Source: Nepenthes gracilis (Eukaryota > Streptophyta > Magnoliopsida > Caryophyllales > Nepenthaceae). Taken from it: a stretch of DNA of 64,000 nucleotides. The position numbers and the translations under genes are program-made. The number at the start of each line of letters is the position of its first letter. The stretch's first letter is position 1. A model generated the notes under the pieces. It was not told the origin of the DNA and made no database searches. It was given only the letters and a program-made list of their open reading frames with translations. The stretch covers positions 3,162,001 to 3,226,000 of the forward strand of contig BSYO01000004.1 of the NCBI GenBank assembly GCA_033239525.1, given 5' to 3'. Positions 23,101-38,100 of this stretch are shown one piece after another.

Positions 23101-26100
23101 ATTACAAAAGAAAACATGAGAGAGGGACAGGCGAAGGAGGAGATAAAGAGAAAAGTTGGCTGCCAACTTTCTAGAAGATCGGACATTGGTTTGTGGTCCG
23201 ATTTCTGCCATTTTGGGTATGTTGTTCCGAGCTTAGTGCAGAGCATATCAACCGGTTTTGATGTTGGGTTCATTTCTTGTACCCCTTGTGAAATATGGGC
23301 TGCCAGTATACAAACTGTAAATCCATTGATATAGATAAATCTACACTGTAAACCCATTGATATTAGTGGAAGCTTTGAATGAACTATGGTCCCATAGTTT
23401 TTACTTTCACAACTAAGGGTTTTCCACGTAAAGTTTTGATATTTTTATGGCTTGATAGTGTTGCTCCTTTATTTTCTTGAGTAGTTGCAATTTATGGAAT
23501 TGTGAATTATGGCTATTTTGCCTATTTAGGCTTACATAAAAATGGAAAAGGTTCTTCCACCCCATCCATTCCAACAGAATGTTTAATCTATAATAAATTC
23601 CTCGAATAATTGTTAAGAAATTAAGGGCAATAGCAGACAACAACGAGAAAAGAATTGAAACAAAAACTAACAAGTAAACTTCAGGAAATCACATAAAATA
23701 CAAAAAATTAGGACATAAAAACAAATAGCCATGCAGATACTATCTTTGATCACTTACAATTTCTATCACCTGAAACAATTCTAAAAAGGGTTTCAGGTTA
23801 ATTGAGTACTCACTGCTTCAGTATCATCAAGAATTAGAACAGCACTTTCTAGCCCCAACACCACATCGAGTCCCTTCTGATGCCTTTGGGTGCAATCAGC
23901 TTGGGAAATGACTCTGGAATCAAAATACAACCTCCCAGGATCAAGCAGATTTGCCATTTCTAACGCATAGCAGCGTTCACCCATAGTATAAATGTACATC
24001 TCAAACATCTTGCTGGCTTCTTGCAGAAAGGTACGAACAAATGGTCTCAATTTAGTCATCATTCGCATTGTATTCAACTGGAATAAGCTGCCTTGTGAAA
24101 CATCTGTCCAATTTTAAAGAATTTATTTTACATGAAATAGCAACATTAATCCGCAAAGACGTAGATGACACAGATCAGAATTAACAGTGCAATTAAACTA
24201 TGAAACTGCGAGCTGTAGTAAACACACAAGCAAGATGGTGGAGAACAAAAGGAAACTCAAAACAAGGTTTTTTTTTAACAAACAGCACACACCTTAGGAG
24301 ATTACCACATTTTAAGTACAAGCTGGATTTTCGTGTGTGGCAAGCACACAGTCCGGTAGTAATGGAGATCATAATTTTTCATTTTTTGGGGGATACATAA
24401 TTGGATCAGACAATGAAACAGAGCATTACAAAGAACATTTGTGTGTGAATGTGTGTTCTTTTCTTTTCTCTTTTTTTCAAGGTTGAGAGAGAAGGATTTG
24501 GGCAGGAGATTAGGTATAATGAAAATTGACAACAATCACTTTGTTTCACAGCTCTTTTGCTGAGCAGACAAGTTCAAAATTACAAAAGCATAATGCGATG
24601 GATTATGATACACAGCTGCTAGAAATGGATTCTAAAAAAACATGCAAATTGAAGAATTGTCAATCCTCAAGTAAAACTGCATCATCATGTTTTTCTGAGA
24701 ATCAATTTAGATATTGAGTTAAAAATAATTATTGAGATTACTAATTTGGAAAATGTGATTAGAATATTTTGGGTATAATTTAAGGTGTATTTAGGCTTGA
24801 TTAAGATGGAAAAGAAGCAAAAATCATTTTTTGGGAAATTATTTGAAATTTCAGTGGACACCTAATATAACTCTACAATAAAGTTCAACTCAAAGTTAAA
24901 ATTGATGGAAGTACAGCTCTAAATTTGGCTACGTGGTGAGGTAAGGAGTGACTAATATCAAAATTATGGCCAGTAAGAGATAATTTTTGAATGAATTGTG
25001 ACTGAAGCTGGAGATGATGCAAAAACAGTGGTGTGTTTGGGGTGAATCAGATTTGGCCTTGGTGAGCTGGGTTTGGAGTCGCAATTCAATTCCAGGTGGA
25101 AGCAGCGCAAGGCAAAAACAAATTTGCCTATAAAAACTGAGCCAAATAGAAGAAACAATATCTAAAATCGAGGGAAAAACTGAGAGGGATGGGGAGAAAA
25201 AAATTAAAACAGAGGAAGAAGATAGGAACGGATAACAAATTTGGGAAAGTAATTTCATAATCTCTCTTTCATTTGATACTCCAGAAGTTGCCTAGTTTCA
25301 TAAATTATCATTTGGAGTCATTAAATATCTCAAACTAAGGTGAATTAATTCAAATTTCAATTGTTGTTCCAAGTTTGGGGTTTTTCTGATATAACTAGAT
25401 TTGAGGATGAATTTGTAGCTATTGGTTGAATTTATACAATCATATGACCTTATTAAGGTTATATCTGATGATTGTAGTAATTTTCAAATGCCAAACATTA
25501 GTTAACAAGCTGAATCTGAGAAAATTTAGAAAAACAAAGTCTTGCAACAGTTCTAGACATATGACGTTCGAACAGATGTTTGAATGCTGTTTGAACACCA
25601 TTGTTCAAAAATTTGATGTTTGAATGGCAACAGAGCACCGTTTGAATGCCATAGTAAAAATTTGGGGAAAACCAAATTTGATAAATCAATTTGATTAGCA
25701 ATGGTGTTATTAACCCACTTTAGTAGATTCAACAAAAAAGAAAGGGATTTAGATGGAGATTTGGTGTTTAAAATTTCTAGAAGTACCCTAATGGTCTTTG
25801 CAATTTGCTAGTAAGAATGAAATGTTATAATGATTTAAATTATTATAGGTCATTATGATTCAATTTTAGAATTTTAGAAATACTCAAGAACAGATTTTAT
25901 ATGTATTAATTTGGTGACCTGATATTGTTAAAGATTTAATTATCCTTCTAATTTTAGGATTAGAAAATAATAATGGTGAGGGGTCAAATGACAAATTATG
26001 AGTAACTGATTATTGGACAGATCTGAATCAAGAAGTTGTGGAATATTATTTGAATGATGATATTATGAATTGGGCTAGGAAATGACTAGCAATCAAGTGA

Positions 26101-29100
26101 CATATTGACATGATAGGGAAATACCCTTGTGAAGTAGGAGTCCATATCTGAAGGGTCGATTAAATCTCGATAAAGTGAGGATATGAATGGCACCTTGGGT
26201 GATGTGGAGATGTTTATCTATTTTGGATTTGCCCATTCAATTATATGTTGATATTTATTGAGTTAACTTGATCATCATTGTATTGATACTTGATCATATT
26301 GGCATTCCCTTGTTTTATATTACATTTCAACCTTAAATTGATCCAACCGATCTTGGTAAGATATGGTTGAGAACTACATGTGAAGATAATATAGAATTAC
26401 CAATATAAAGATCAATGATATTTTATATTATAGTCTAAGATATACTTCATTTTGCATTCCATGGACAAGGTAAATGAGGATAGGTGAAGACATTATAAAT
26501 TCAAAAAGATGGAGCCCCGAGGTCTATAGTATAGTTTGCATTATTCAATACTAAGATCATTTTTTCTATTTTCGAGAATGTTATTGTGTGTGATAATTTA
26601 TTTTTCTAGTAGAACCTATGCGTATGATATTGTGATATGCATTTGATATTTAGGATATTCAGCGATTTACTGACTAGCCAGACCACAGACATCTAGTGAC
26701 ACTTTTGGTATTCCTCAGTGGGTGATAAAGAGTTGTCCGGGTAGAAGATTATACACAACTAATCTAAGGATTAATTCCTTAGCTTTAGGTTTACAGTGGT
26801 GGAAAATATCATCCTCCTGGATTCCTTTTATTGAGTTTTCAGTTAATTCACGAGCATGCATAAGAACGTGACACTTGTGATTATATGTTGTTTCATATAA
26901 TGTGTTTGGTATATCTATGTTGTATCTGGCATGTGATGCCTATGAGTTGTTACATGATATATTGAGTTCCATGCATGCTATTGGTCTCTTGTATCATTGT
27001 TATTTTGATTATGAAATTATTTACTGGACAATTGGCTCATCCCATGTTTATTCCTCTATTATTTCAGACTAGCTGGCAGGTGACCATACACATATAGAGG
27101 CTGTAAGAAGAGCCCCTATGCAATGGATTATGTGTTGCAGGGCATGGATATAGATATTTTACTGTTTTTGAGTATAAAAGCTACATAGATGTAGCCTAGT
27201 ATGTAGTTTTGGTTTATGGAGTTTTTAGGTTGTTTAACGAGATGTAAGAGTTGTACCCCTTATGTAAATAAATAATTTTTTTTTTTTTTTGGGTTGGGTA
27301 GGGGGTGGGGGGGAGCTGTATAGAAAAACATATGTGACATTATTACAGGTTTGTCGAGTTCCTTAGAGAGAGTTGTCTCGCGTCCCTAGGTATTTTCTAC
27401 CTATCCACCTGTGTCGATTTCTGGTACAGGTACTCTTTTGTTGAAGGTCGTTCGAGCTTTTCCTGGGAGTATGGCATGGGTTACTTCAACACCGTAGCGC
27501 CTAGTATTCAAACATTGGCTCAAGGCATTTTCTTTACCCTTTCTTACCCTGAAAAAGCAGGGTCACCTTGCGTTCTTGAACCGATAACCATCTTTCGGCT
27601 AAGGTGATTTCTGCATCATTTTCTGGACCATTAGTTGAAATTCCTAAAAATTCATTAGTATGCTAGGCTGACATCAGATGCAATGCCATGAATCTCAATG
27701 AATTCTAGCAGATATATCCATTTTAATCAATAAGATTTTGCATCTGTAGAATTCATGCACATCTTAAGGTGTTCCCAAATGCACCTGCACTCAAGGCCAA
27801 TCACAAAATTTACACACAAATTTATAAGGATGATCAGCGGATAGAGGCTCCACATTCTCATAATTGCCATAGCAAATGATGCAAGTGGCTAGTTTGAAAT
27901 TCCTTTCCCCCTTCCCATGGAAAAGTGGAAGCATTTTCTCTCAACTGATTCTGCCAAAAAATGTTTCGTGGTTCTATTCTCTCTTGAAGAATTAAGCAGC
28001 CTGACAACAACACCTATAATATGCACAAAGGGATGAAAATAAACTGTCAATTAAAAAAAAAAAAAACATTTGTTCACAATGATTTTTTTTTTTTTTACAA
28101 AATTCAATGCTGACAGCTAAAACCAAAATATGAAACAAAGGCCACCACCAACCCCCAAAATGGGAAACTGCTTTTTCATCCAGAAGAGATAATACGAGAA
28201 AATAATTGAAAACAACAGTGCACACATTCCATTCAAGCCTTTCAAGCTCTTTATCACTCTGTCTTTTTTCATGGCCTTGGTCTTGCAATTATTATGTTTA
28301 GATTCCTCAAGAGTCAAGCCTCAGAGATTCAATATCCTCAAAAAGTTTCATAGCCTTGTCTTCATTACCCGAAAAAGACAGACCATAGAGTTGGTTCAAG
28401 TACATTCCATGATAAACAATTCAGAAGCCTTTTTTTCTTGAATTTTGAAAGGCCAACAATAATTGCCCTAAGTGGTAAAACATGTCTATCAAGGACAGAA
28501 TTTTGATGCAGCTATGAATACAAGAATAAGCTCCAAAAGAAACCTCCACAATGTGATTGAAACTACTGGTATGCAGCAATAATTTTGCTTCTTTTTATAA
28601 TTTGAGTGATTTTTCTGCTCGACTTTCTAAGTTAAAAGGCCTGCCTGTGTTTCCCTGACATGTATACAATCTCTCTCTCTCTCTTTTTTTTCACTCATGC
28701 TGTGAGAGGTTTACCTGTGTTCCTAGTTATGTACACGGTATTTCCAAGGTCCATTTGATGAAATTAGTTTTTTTTTCCCCTCACCTAAAGAAAAAATAAT
28801 CCTATATCAATGGACTAAGTTCAGGTCAATTACACCAAATAGCAGATGTCCTTGGCCACTCCCTCAAACGGTGCCCCCATGTTCAGCAGAGGCCCTCAAA
28901 CAGGGTAAGAAAAAACAACAACAAAAAAAAAAAAAGGAAACCAAAATGCCAGAAGGTAAATATGGTAAGAGCTAACTCTATAATTTCAAACCCATGGAGT
29001 AGTTTTGACTGTCAAATTTTATAATAATAAGACATCCAAAATAACAGTATTGCACTTCAATGAATTCAAATTTGCGTTGACAATGTGCATAAGAAAAATA

Positions 29101-32100
29101 GTGCACTAGCAGATAACATTAGTGGATTCCTCAAGTAAACCATACCTTGAAGAGAATCCATCTTGTCCTTTAAATACTCCTCTGCTGGTATCATATCTTC
29201 TAGTCTAGTTGAATTTAGTAGAGTGTGATCCAGATCAAGAACCAGGTAAAGTTTTTCTACGGTTTAACAAGTTTTTCACATCTGCATTTCGTAAACGAGT
29301 GATTTCATCACTATTAAGCCGCAAATCCTGCCATTACAAATTAGCTTCAATTGTCACCAATTCTCAATGTGAAACAAAATTCTGTCAAACATTTACAGTA
29401 TGAAATTGTAATAAATATGCACTACCACAAGTATAATAGTGTTTTTAATTGATAATAAACTTAGACCAGCCATGCTATATGGATCTATGAGTTTGGCACT
29501 TAAATACCACTATATGCACAAAAGAAAATAGCAAAGATGAAGATGTTGAGAAGAATGTACTGTCATACAAGAAAGAAAGGATTCAAAATTATATTATATG
29601 GGAAAAAGGCAAGGTAATTCATAGAGGAAAAATTGCAAGAGTTGCATTTGAGATGGTTTGGTCATATAAAGCAAAGGTTGGCTAATGTGCCTATCAGGAA
29701 TTGTGAGAGATGGATGTGGCCCATTGTAAAAGAAGCATAGCAATACCAAGAAGAGTTCAAAGATATTAATAATAGTAGTTTGCAAATGAGAAAAAGAACA
29801 TGCCACTTAACAGATTAAATCCAACAGAATCTTTCTACCAATCTTTCTCCAAATCAATTGAAGATAAATCAATTTAAATAAAGAGCACAAAGCAACTTAT
29901 CTTATCAAAGGTGAAGCATCAAAAAACATCCCATTAGCCTATGCAAATTCAGAAGTTCATTCCAGACATCTAAAATAGGTATACCTTATGGATGTAGCCA
30001 AATGCCACACCAGCACCATCGTCCATTATTTTCCCACACCGTATGCACATGTCTCTAAGAAAACCAGGATGGGGACACGAATCCATCATAGGCAACTCTG
30101 CACAAACACGATAACTTATATGCAATCATTGCAGTAAGAACGTCATGGTTACAGAAAAAAAGGTAGCACATATTAAAGTGAAAGTTGTAACAAGACAGTT
30201 AATAACTTCATCCTAACTAATATCCTTTAGGACCCATTGTATGAATTCATAATATCATATACTTCTTAATACGGGTGAACCATTCCTGCCACAAATTGTA
30301 GATCCTTCTCCAATTCTACAAAATCAAACAGATTTAAATTTGAAAAATGAAGTAAAACTTCACAACCATGTTTGAACATATAAATCAAAAGTTACACCTA
30401 TTTATGAACAACTTATAGAGGGGCTTGAAGCAATTTTAACTTTGTAAGCACCTGAGCCACTTACTGGCGGTGAGACAGTCTTAACGCATGCTGTTGAAAG
30501 GAACACAGAGTAACACTTTTTTGGGCAAAAAGATGCAGAATGATATTTTTGGGAGGGCATTACACCAAATAAAGAAGATTGCATACAATTAATAAGGTGA
30601 CAATTTTATTTCCAATGCTTCCTTCATTGCCCCAAAAAATGAGAGAGGAGCACTGCAACATGTAATTAGAACTTCCTATTAAGTAGAGAATATTAAACAT
30701 GGATGCATTACCTGTATCCTGCTCAAAAGAATGATAAGAAGTTGACCCCTGAGTATCTTTCATGCTTTCCAACAGCTCCCCCTTGCGCCTTTTAATCCTG
30801 AATTTAAACACCGTCTGAAGAATCAAAATGACAACAATTTGTTCATCAAAATTTCTGAAATGAAATACCAGCAGAACTAATTGCACCAAGTAGTTCATCA
30901 GAATATTTTGTACACTGACTGCAATTGCGTTGATTGGTTTACAATAGATTTACAGTGGTGCTACAATTCAGGACTCTGAATTAATCAGTCATCAGATTTT
31001 TCAAAATTTACTGGAAATAGCTCACATGAAGATAATTTTATAATAAAAATGTGGCTGCAAATTATATGAGATCAATGTGTTTATTGCTGTTAGTAGATGC
31101 AATGGACTACAGCTTGGATGCAAATAAAATAGCACCAATAGTATTCCATCCATGACTTTGTTGCTTCACTAAATTCTGTTTTCAACAGGAAGGCCAGGGG
31201 GTGGACCGGCCAGTTATTCATTGCATTCAGGTTTAAAAATATCTAGCAGTCTTAGACAATATAAAGACTCAAATTTATTATTTTAAGATAGGTGAACATG
31301 GCAATCCGTCAATGGATTACAAGTTCCACCTTTACTAGAAGTATCCACCCAAAGCCATCATCACGTCACCACTATACTACCACAGAAGCCATTGCCATCA
31401 CAGTAACTGATTATACTACCACAAAAGCCATCCTCATCATAACCATATCAACCAACCTCCATTCTCCTAATACCACAGCCATTTAAAACCCTGTCCATCA
31501 ACCAACAAAACCTATAAACATATCCTTCAACATCTTTTCTCTTCTATTATAGAAGGCCGAATGGCTAATCTATTAATTAAATCACCCGAAGAGGTGATGT
31601 TACAATTCTTCATATTCTTTTCGGGTAATAACAATGCTCAATGATATTCAATTAAAGTTCAGACAACAAACAAACATAGAAGCTCACACTTCAAGTAAAG
31701 CAATGCCACCCCCTAATTATTTTCAGCAAAGTGCGGATGTAATGTTTAAAATGCACTCTCTCCTGGCTAAAATCTACTTAAAAGCCCCACTTGCACCCCT
31801 TAGCCTAATATCTACGAGAAAAGCACAATATCCAAAACTTGCTCACATAATGCACTACACACCAACTTCGATACAAGCACATACAACTTTATTGGCAATC
31901 AAAATGACATCAAGAACTCGCCTACTTCTAATCAAGGCATCTTCATATTGAGAATTTGTCAATCACCATTTTATGTCTATCCACCAGAAAAATAATCAAT
32001 AAACAAATTCCTGCTTGATAGGCCAAAGGTTTACCCTGAACTTTCCAACAGAAAGTGGAAAAGATGGTGTTTAAACTGATGGATTTATGTTTACAGGACA

Positions 32101-35100
32101 CCAAGAGGAATCACTGGAGTGCAGAAGAGTGCGTTCATGTGTGCTACAACAAAATTAAACTAGTAGGTAAGGCAAAACATCAAGGGTAGAATTAGAATGT
32201 AATAGGCATTCTATAATCCGAAAAAAAAGAACAGATTCCACAACCCAGTCTGGAACTAATGCTCCAGCTCAAGATTATGGAGAAAAACTGTCATCTCTCA
32301 TTGTACAAAAGAATTGCCAAAGTTATCACAAATCAACATTTATCCTTACTTGCATACCAGGAGAGATGTTCCAACTTATCAAGTAGATTGACAATTTTTG
32401 CATAAAGTGTAAACCAGAGTGAAGAAACAAAAGACAGACAAATTCTGGGTGATTCTTGAAAAGAAGTAATGAATTGACAAGGCTTGCATGGACTCCAAAC
32501 AACACTGCCAACCACACCACATAGCAGCAAAGTAGGGCGACGAGACAGCAACAGCTTAATTTCATCACCCATCATATCCACACGATTCGTTCCAATAAAA
32601 CCAAGCACAAATAACTCTTGCCAGCAACCACTTCATACAACTCAAAACACCACTTCATTACCAAAATCCACTCCCATTCACTTCAAAGGAACCAAGCTAA
32701 CCCGCTTGGAAAGGACTGCTTCCTTAACAACCACCAATCAAAAGATGAAAAATCAATCAAGCATGTTAAACAACCAGAATCTCAAGCAGTAAAGGAAACA
32801 CAGGGCTGGAAATCAGACTGTCCCTTCTTAATATGTTTTCAGAAACTTGCCCATAAACCTACTTTGTTTTAGTTTTCAAAGGTATAGACACCCAAGCCAA
32901 CGGATACACAGCATATAACAGAAATATGCTTCCTCAAAATTCTTCCTCGCTTAACCTAGAACTGTCTTGCCCATTCCATTAACCTTATTAAATACCACAG
33001 ATACTTACATTCCCCAATACGACTCCCTCAACTGAAAATGTTACAATATCTTGCTTAACCAAATGAAATTTTAATCCATCTAACTAAATTAGTCAGATTA
33101 GAGATTTCCTTACCACCCATCTTTAATTTTCCTCCAATCATCAGCTTGTTTGATTACAGCTGCATTTCAAGCCCAGCCCACTTTTAACCTTCAAGTATTA
33201 ATGTGTATCTTCCATGGTTAAAAATATTTGCTGATACATTGTATCAGCCAATATATCATCGTATCAGGAGATGCCAATACCGATAAAACACAATAATAGG
33301 ATAAATATTGCAATATATTGCTATATCGGCAACATATCGCGATATATTAGCTATATCGGCCAATATATTCAGCTGATTTTTTTATTTTTTGAAAACTCCA
33401 CATTTAGCATCGTCAATTATTAAAGTGTGTCTCACTTCCCTAAATTTTCATAAAGAAAGCCAAGGGCAGAGGCTCATGAGCAACTAAAGAAAGGGGCAAG
33501 CATACACTTTTGCCAGCAAAAGCAAAATTCTTCTCGTTCTCTACGAAATTTTTAATTTTTTTCTTTTGCAAATTAATCAGTAATTGCACAGACATACATC
33601 TCAATCCTACAATTTCAATCATTTCTCACATTCCAATTTTTCATATTTTGTGGTAAATTTAAAATTATTCGTGAAATTGCTTGTGAATGAAAACAAATAA
33701 ATTGATGTTTTAGATCCGTTTTTCAGACTATTTGTTACTTGATAACTAGATTATATATAGTGTTTCTAAAAAATCTATTACATATTTTCATGCTCAAATT
33801 GAGATCTGAGCTTTCATTTTAAAAATCCTAAAACTAAATCTAATACAAAATTTCAAGATCAACCTAAATTTATACATAAAGTTCATAGATCTATAGTATA
33901 AAAGCTTAATTTGTATGTTTTTATGTTAAATTATAAATTTATTTTTTAATGAAAGTTTTAATTATTTTTTAAAGACACTTTGTTAAATAAAGTTATAATA
34001 TTGTTACGGGTAATATTAATTCTTGTTGAATTTTAGTATTTTTTATTTACATTTGTGGCTCTTAATATTTTTTTTGATTTTAAAAAAAAATCTACTCAAT
34101 TGTATACCTAGAATTCATAAATCTATTGTATAAAAGTGGAATTTGGCAAATCTTATACTGAATTGAATGATATTTTTTCCAGGTTGTTTTAGAAAAAAAC
34201 AATTTTAAAAAATTAAAAAATTAAAGCCTTTGATGGATCCGATAATCCTAAAGGCTGAACTAAAATCCAGCCAGTCTATGCGCCCGGGAAGCAGAAACCT
34301 ATCCAGATTCTGTAAAGCCCAGAGCTTAGAAAGCGTCATGACATGCCCACTTAGCAGCCCATACAACTCAACCCAAAGATAGCCCAGTGACACCAGCCCA
34401 ATAGGCGAACCCAGGTGCCGCTACCGGTGCGTGGTTCCCAGCTGCCATGGAAGAAGCATCAGTAAAGTAAATGATTACCGCCAGTCTACAACGGCGCCGG
34501 AGCCCGAAGCCAATCGCGGCCCAGATTATTCCTCTAGCTCATCAACCGACAAACAAGATAGCATCTCACCAATTTGCGAGAGACACGTGCAATAACTGTG
34601 GGAACAACTCAGCAATGTCCCCAGGTATGTCATTGGTTTGTGTAGGGGTTGATGGTCAGATCGTATTGTTGGCTTATCACTTTTCCTTACGATACTTTGG
34701 GGCGGGTCACGATTATTTATTTGTTTGGATAGGTTGTCTTGAGGGATCCTGTGAATAAATGATAGTATAATCGTCCATTATTCTCATTATTGTCAAGACC
34801 GTTAAATGGGTTGTCAGGTCACACCCGGATTTGGAGTTTGTTTTGGTTATTGTTTCATATTCGAGATTCTTATTTTGTGGGTTGCAAATTATTGATGATT
34901 ATTATTAAGACTTGCTTTGATCCGGGGCCGTGACACCACACGAGGTCAAGAAGATTATTTTAGAAAAGTAATTTTGGAGGTGGTCCAATAAAGTGATTTG
35001 AATGCAAAAACTTCTGATCAAAGTGCTCAAATTGGTTAACAATGATGAGAAACATACAATAAAGTTCATTTATGAAGCCATGGACCAAGCAAAGATGGCC

Positions 35101-38100
35101 ATCAAGAAATGTTATCGTTCTTATGTAAACGTTTGAAAAACAATTGACCAAAGGTGGAATTTTCAATTATATTATGATTTGCATTCGGCGGGTATAAAAT
35201 GAAATTTTAATAGAAAATATTATTGTTCAATTATGTTTTTATATATGTACTTAATGTTATTACAAGTTCTTTCATTTTCTTGGTTACTAATATTTGTTAA
35301 TTTATTTGTTAATATTGTCAATTTATTATCATTAGATTATTATTTAAATCCAATTAATATGTTAGAAGGCTTTCTAACTATTTGGATATTATGAACAAGG
35401 TGAAAAAGAATATCCAAAGGTTAGAGCCCGACCTGGATAATCAAAACAAAGCAATAAATTATATATGAATGCATGATATGTAACTACTAAATAAGTAATG
35501 TGTCCATTATACATTTATACCAATATTGAGTATTATTGACAATTTTTTTGGTATTTTTTAGTTTTTAGTTTGTAATAAATAATATTCTTTTGAAATACAG
35601 CTAACATTTGTTAGTTGTTTTGACAACTGATTCTCTATTTTTCACATTTGGAATTTGTTAATTTTACTATTAATTAATTTACATATCCAGTTGAATGGAT
35701 CTTATGGATCTTTTACTCATAGGATATAAAGAATTGCTATCTAAATTCTCAATCAAACAATCTCTTCTTCCAAGTGCAAGAAAAAATAGAGTAATTTTAG
35801 CCTTATAAAGACAAAGAATGGATTTAAGTATAAGAAATTGAATAAATTAGTCTACATCCATTATAACTTAAAACTAAAAATATGAAATTCTAGAAGAAAA
35901 AGCCAAGTTAAACTCGAAGATCAATTTAATCTAAAAACTTGGATTATATATTTGAAGAAGATGATCCATTGGATACATACTAGGATGAGAGGAAAAGACT
36001 ACTTATCAACGGACAATATAATTTAGGTTTGCTCACTGGAAAATTGGAGATGATGAAGAAGGTGGTGGTAGGATAGATGTTGTAACTATAAAGGCTAAAG
36101 AAGGGCAACATTATGATAACTCTACTTCCCCAGACAAGAAAAAATTTGATACCAGTAGTGATGATGCAGGGAGTGGGCATCCTCTTCCCTATTACTAGTA
36201 TAGGAACCAGTACCCAAGATAGCCAAATTTTAATATAGCATCATAGGGCCCAGGTCATTTTCCACCGCAACAACAATCTTGCTAAGAATAGTCAAAGAGC
36301 ACTACCAATGAGTTTGGCAGTATATTTGGATATTTTTTTGATGACCAATGCCTATTTTGAGAAGAGTCTTATCTAAATCAATTGTCTAATGATCAAAGCA
36401 GTAAAGATGGATATAGTTCAGCAAGAAGATCAAAATGATGGTGATATAAAGGTAAATAGCATAGCTTCAACTTCTATTAATATAACCACATTTTGCTTAT
36501 TGATTATTGCTTATTACTTTTACGAGCATTAGCTTGATTGAATGTTAGATAATGCTATAAGTTATCTTATTCTATTCAGAGTGCTTGCAAATTGCTTTTC
36601 GAAAATGAGTTTACTTATTTGCTAATTTGGCCATACAATACAAAATATCCAAGACTACAAGTATGCTATTGGTTTTTATTTTTTAAATTATTAACAACTT
36701 ACATGCATGTCATTTCATAGTGAATGGTAATTCAATCTATTTATTTGATTTTATTTTTATTATTTTAATTTTTTACTAGCATATAATTTAATATTAAAAT
36801 ATTAATTCAATGAGTAAAAATTATCTAAAATGTTTAAAATAAACAAAATATAACTAAATATGGTTAAATTTTAGTATTTATCTTTATTTTAATATGGTTA
36901 TAAAATAATTGTGTATGGTACAGTCGATACCAATATATATCGCCCAATATGGCCAACTAACACCGATAATGATACCGATATTTTTATCCATGCTGTATCA
37001 CAATTTCTAGATCGAAATTCATCTCTGTAGTCTATCATAGTCTCATTTATTACAACAATATCATCTGCCCAAAAAACAAATACAGCAACAGCACCACGGA
37101 AACTCAGCTTCATTACAGCTACCCGGTTCATACACAGCCCTGTGCAAAATCTTCAGGCCAACCCTTGTTGTAACACTTTGGGACATCCATTGTCTTTATA
37201 CCAATCATCCTCAAACTAACAATTTTTTTGGGGTTACAGAAAACCATAATTTCAATATACCTACTTAATCCATCAACAGCCAATGTATACAAGGACAAGA
37301 GCATCCCTGAATGTATTTGGGACATCATTGTATCTCGATCAATAATCCAAAATAGTAATTGCTTCATCATTCATGTACTTAGCAAGCTTCTAAATGCTTC
37401 AAACCTTACACAAGCTTTCTTAATCAATACAAAATCATGTAAAGATGATTTCCTTCTCCACCTACTTTAAGATTCCTTCCAGTACTCTTAGTCGGTAGGT
37501 AGTTTTCATAATAGATCTCCCTTGAATGAACCAAACTGATTTGTTGAAATCCTATTCATCTCATATCTCAGTTCTGTTACACTTCCTCCAAAAGTCATCA
37601 ATGCATGCATCATGAGTTTCCAATTGCAATGCAGTTCTGAACAATTACAGCAAAAATGCTACAGCAGAAAGTAGAAGACCTGGCCTCAAATTAAATAAAA
37701 TAAAATGTAAAGCATCCATCATCATTCGGAACCACTGCTAACAAAAGTAGAACTCCAAGGAATAGCATACTTTTTGACAGTGTTGTCGAACAAAAACTCA
37801 CCCTGACCAATTGACATACATCATCCCATCAACACAAACAGATCAACAACCAACAGCATAAACCTTTCAATATCGCATGAACCAGCATCATCTTACACAA
37901 GCTCTTTCTTCTGTGATGAATTTTGGTAGTACAAATTTAGCCCTTTGATTGTTCTCTCTATGTTTGCAAATGTGACACTGGATTCTTACTTTCTCTCTCT
38001 TCTTGATAGAAGTTGGAATTCCATTCTATTTTGTAATGCTCCCCAATAGCACATATGTGTAGCAATAAAGTCCAGCATACAAAGTCAAGTAAAATGGGAT

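Noticed and set aside
24929..25258. 109-codon minus-strand hydrophobic frame
   Set aside because: Falls in CPL4 intron 4 over the purine-rich leader of an LTR-like block; the Leu/Ser/Phe content comes from the CT-rich complement.
31292..32872. Several plus-strand frames rich in Thr, Ser, His and Pro
   Set aside because: Inside CPL4 intron 1, low complexity and no motif or splice structure.
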